In this document: one piece after another, positions 63,176 through 64,000 of the stretch
Layout of the letters: each line of letters starts with the position of its first letter
How positions within the stretch are numbered: position 1 is the stretch's first letter
NCBI GenBank assembly: GCA_016198755.1
Contig: JACQIB010000002.1
Span: 1 to 64,000 of the forward strand
DNA: 64,000 nt
Direction: 5' to 3'
DNA from: Candidatus Aenigmatarchaeota archaeon
Lineage (GTDB): Archaea; Aenigmatarchaeota; Aenigmatarchaeia; Aenigmatarchaeales; JACQIB01
Program-made: the position numbers and the translations under genes
The notes under the pieces: generated by a model
What the model was told of the DNA's origin: nothing
Seen by the model: only the letters and a program-made list of their open reading frames with translations
Databases searched by the model: none

Positions 63176-63520
63176 ATGGTAGAAAAAAGAATTAACGTAA
63201 GTATAGACCACACAGATCCAACATTTTTTTGTGACAGGGTAGTTGTTTCCCATAGTCCCACAAAATTTATACTGGATTTTACTCAAACAAGCCCAAGGTT
63301 CGATTTCAACGGTGAAAACCTTCAGGAAGCACTGGTTGTAAAACACAGGACCATAATGCTGGATCCCATGGTTGCTAAAGATTTTCTAAATGCTTTACAT
63401 GAAAATGTAGCAAAATTCGAGAAAGCTTTTAAGAAAATAGAAGTTCCAAAACAAAAGAAACATTCACATCCAATAAAGGAATTTCAGAGGCCAACAGAAC
63501 CCAGCAAATATATAGGATAA
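63176..63520 (+). CDS. DUF3467-family protein
   Basis: A 114-residue protein matching DUF3467. It has VSIDHTDPTFFCDRVVVSHSPTKFILDFTQTSP near the start and VKHRTIMLDPMVAKDFLNALHENVAKFEKAF in the middle, the two conserved parts of that family. The tail is basic, then ends PSKYIG. The function of DUF3467 is not established. ATG 63176 follows an SD-like GGTGAT that overlaps the CDC48 stop, so translation is coupled. Confidence 0.8.
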   Translation: MVEKRINVSIDHTDPTFFCDRVVVSHSPTKFILDFTQTSPRFDFNGENLQEALVVKHRTIMLDPMVAKDFLNALHENVAKFEKAFKKIEVPKQKKHSHPIKEFQRPTEPSKYIG

Positions 63521-63523
63521 AAA

Positions 63524-63742
63524 TCAGGCAGCTTTTCTTGCGAGGAGCACATCCTCGCGTTTAATTGTTTTCCTACCGGCGTGCATTGCATACTTTAAGG
63601 AATCTTTTGCAACTTCCAGCCCCCTTTCCATTAGAATCTCTGAAAGGGCGCGTGCTGCACTATCAGAAACTCTCTGTGCTCCGGCCTGCTTGAAAATATC
63701 AACCATTGGAGCTGCTGCAATAATACTCCTCTTCCTTGGCAT
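63524..63742 (-). CDS. Archaeal histone (second copy)
   Basis: A 72-residue histone-fold protein. It has PMVDIFKQAGAQRVSDSAARALSEILMERGLEVAKDS and the end GRKTIKREDVLLARKA, with the RKT loop contacting DNA. It starts with a short basic MPRKRS N-terminus, unlike the histone at 1352. ATG 63742 is chosen over a longer in-frame start at 63775. The two histones differ enough to suggest different roles or heterodimers. Confidence 0.92.
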   Translation of the reverse strand: MPRKRSIIAAAPMVDIFKQAGAQRVSDSAARALSEILMERGLEVAKDSLKYAMHAGRKTIKREDVLLARKAA

Positions 63743-63791
63743 AACAAATAGTTTCTCAGGCTTGTATATAAACATTTGCTGCGCTCGTTAG

Positions 63792-64000
63792 TCAGAGCAA
63801 AGTTGTAACAAAAGGTTTCTCACCCACAATTATAGTGTGTTCAAACTGAGCAACCATTCCATTTCCTGTTTCTTTCAGTATCTTGTACGGATAAACTGAA
63901 ACAATAGATGAGAGCTCTTTCAGTGCAAGCTCTGTTTTAACAGAGCCAAATAGCTTCTGAAGCCAGCGTTTTGCAAACGGTAACCTTGCAAAGTCTGTTT
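63792..64000 (-). CDS. map: Methionine aminopeptidase type II, C-terminal part
   Basis: Reading from the window edge, the frame gives a C-terminus of about 69 residues: DFARLPFAKRWLQKLF, then SSIVSVYPYKILKE, GMVAQFEHTIIVGE and FVTTLL before the stop. The QFEHT segment, with its metal-ligand Glu, and the LPFAKRWL segment are typical of type II methionine aminopeptidase, which trims initiator Met. The gene continues beyond the right edge, so it is partial here. Confidence 0.85.
   Translation of the reverse strand, partial: TDFARLPFAKRWLQKLFGSVKTELALKELSSIVSVYPYKILKETGNGMVAQFEHTIIVGEKPFVTTLL

Overview
The window is AT-rich archaeal DNA. Supporting signs are two histones, RPA, RadA and RadB, archaeal DnaG, Orc1/Cdc6, B-family DNA polymerase, archaeosine tRNA-guanine transglycosylase, an AglB-type oligosaccharyltransferase, CDC48, SecD/SecF, archaeal TyrRS, and promoters with TATA boxes about 25 bp upstream of many start codons (leaderless mRNAs). 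Shine-Dalgarno (SD) sites appear mainly inside operons. I cannot name the lineage from sequence alone; a DPANN-like or other poorly cultivated archaeon is a guess. No rRNA, tRNA, CRISPR array or insertion sequence was found.

Layout. 1-1.35 kb: AT-rich DNA with two winged-helix regulators. 1.35-3.5 kb: histone, RPA and RadA in one operon. 3.6-8.1 kb: PRC-barrel protein, two methyltransferases, an ExeA-like AAA ATPase with a striking iteron-like repeat array upstream, an RNA 2',3'-cyclic phosphodiesterase and a small winged-helix protein. 8.2-11.2 kb: archaeosine genes, tgtA divergent from a radical SAM protein fused to an ArcS-type C-terminal domain. 11.2-16.7 kb: TldD/TldE, DnaG, a candidate structured RNA, a CBS protein and a methyltransferase. 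16.8-22.8 kb: an HTH regulator, a candidate replication origin with ORB-like elements, cdc6, a DP1-like gene whose phosphoesterase domain looks inactivated, and a B-family polymerase with a C-terminal zinc finger. 22.8-27.6 kb: membrane proteins including SecD/SecF and a geranylgeranyl-reductase-type flavoprotein.

27.6-53.4 kb is a large surface-glycan and N-glycosylation locus: nucleotide-sugar enzymes (GalU, a WbpD/WbpE/WbpB-like trio, WecB-like epimerase, two SDR epimerase/dehydratases), many GT4, GT2 and GT39 glycosyltransferases, a Wzx-type flippase, a GlcNAc-1-phosphate transferase, a SPASM radical SAM protein and AglB. A plausible flow is sugar activation, lipid-linked assembly started by the GlcNAc-1-P transferase, flipping by Wzx, and transfer to protein by AglB.

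53.5-64 kb holds informational genes: a beta-CASP nuclease, TyrRS, topoisomerase I, RadB, a Nudix hydrolase, a CDC48 operon, a second histone, and the 3' end of methionine aminopeptidase.

The most unusual signals are: (1) oriC-cdc6-inactive DP1-like-PolB, resembling the catalytic/B-subunit arrangement of eukaryotic replicative polymerases; (2) the repeat array beside the ExeA-like ATPase and a 15-bp palindrome shared only with the origin region; (3) the fused archaeosine synthase; (4) an orphan structured RNA candidate upstream of dnaG; (5) symmetric TATA boxes that appear to serve pairs of divergent genes.
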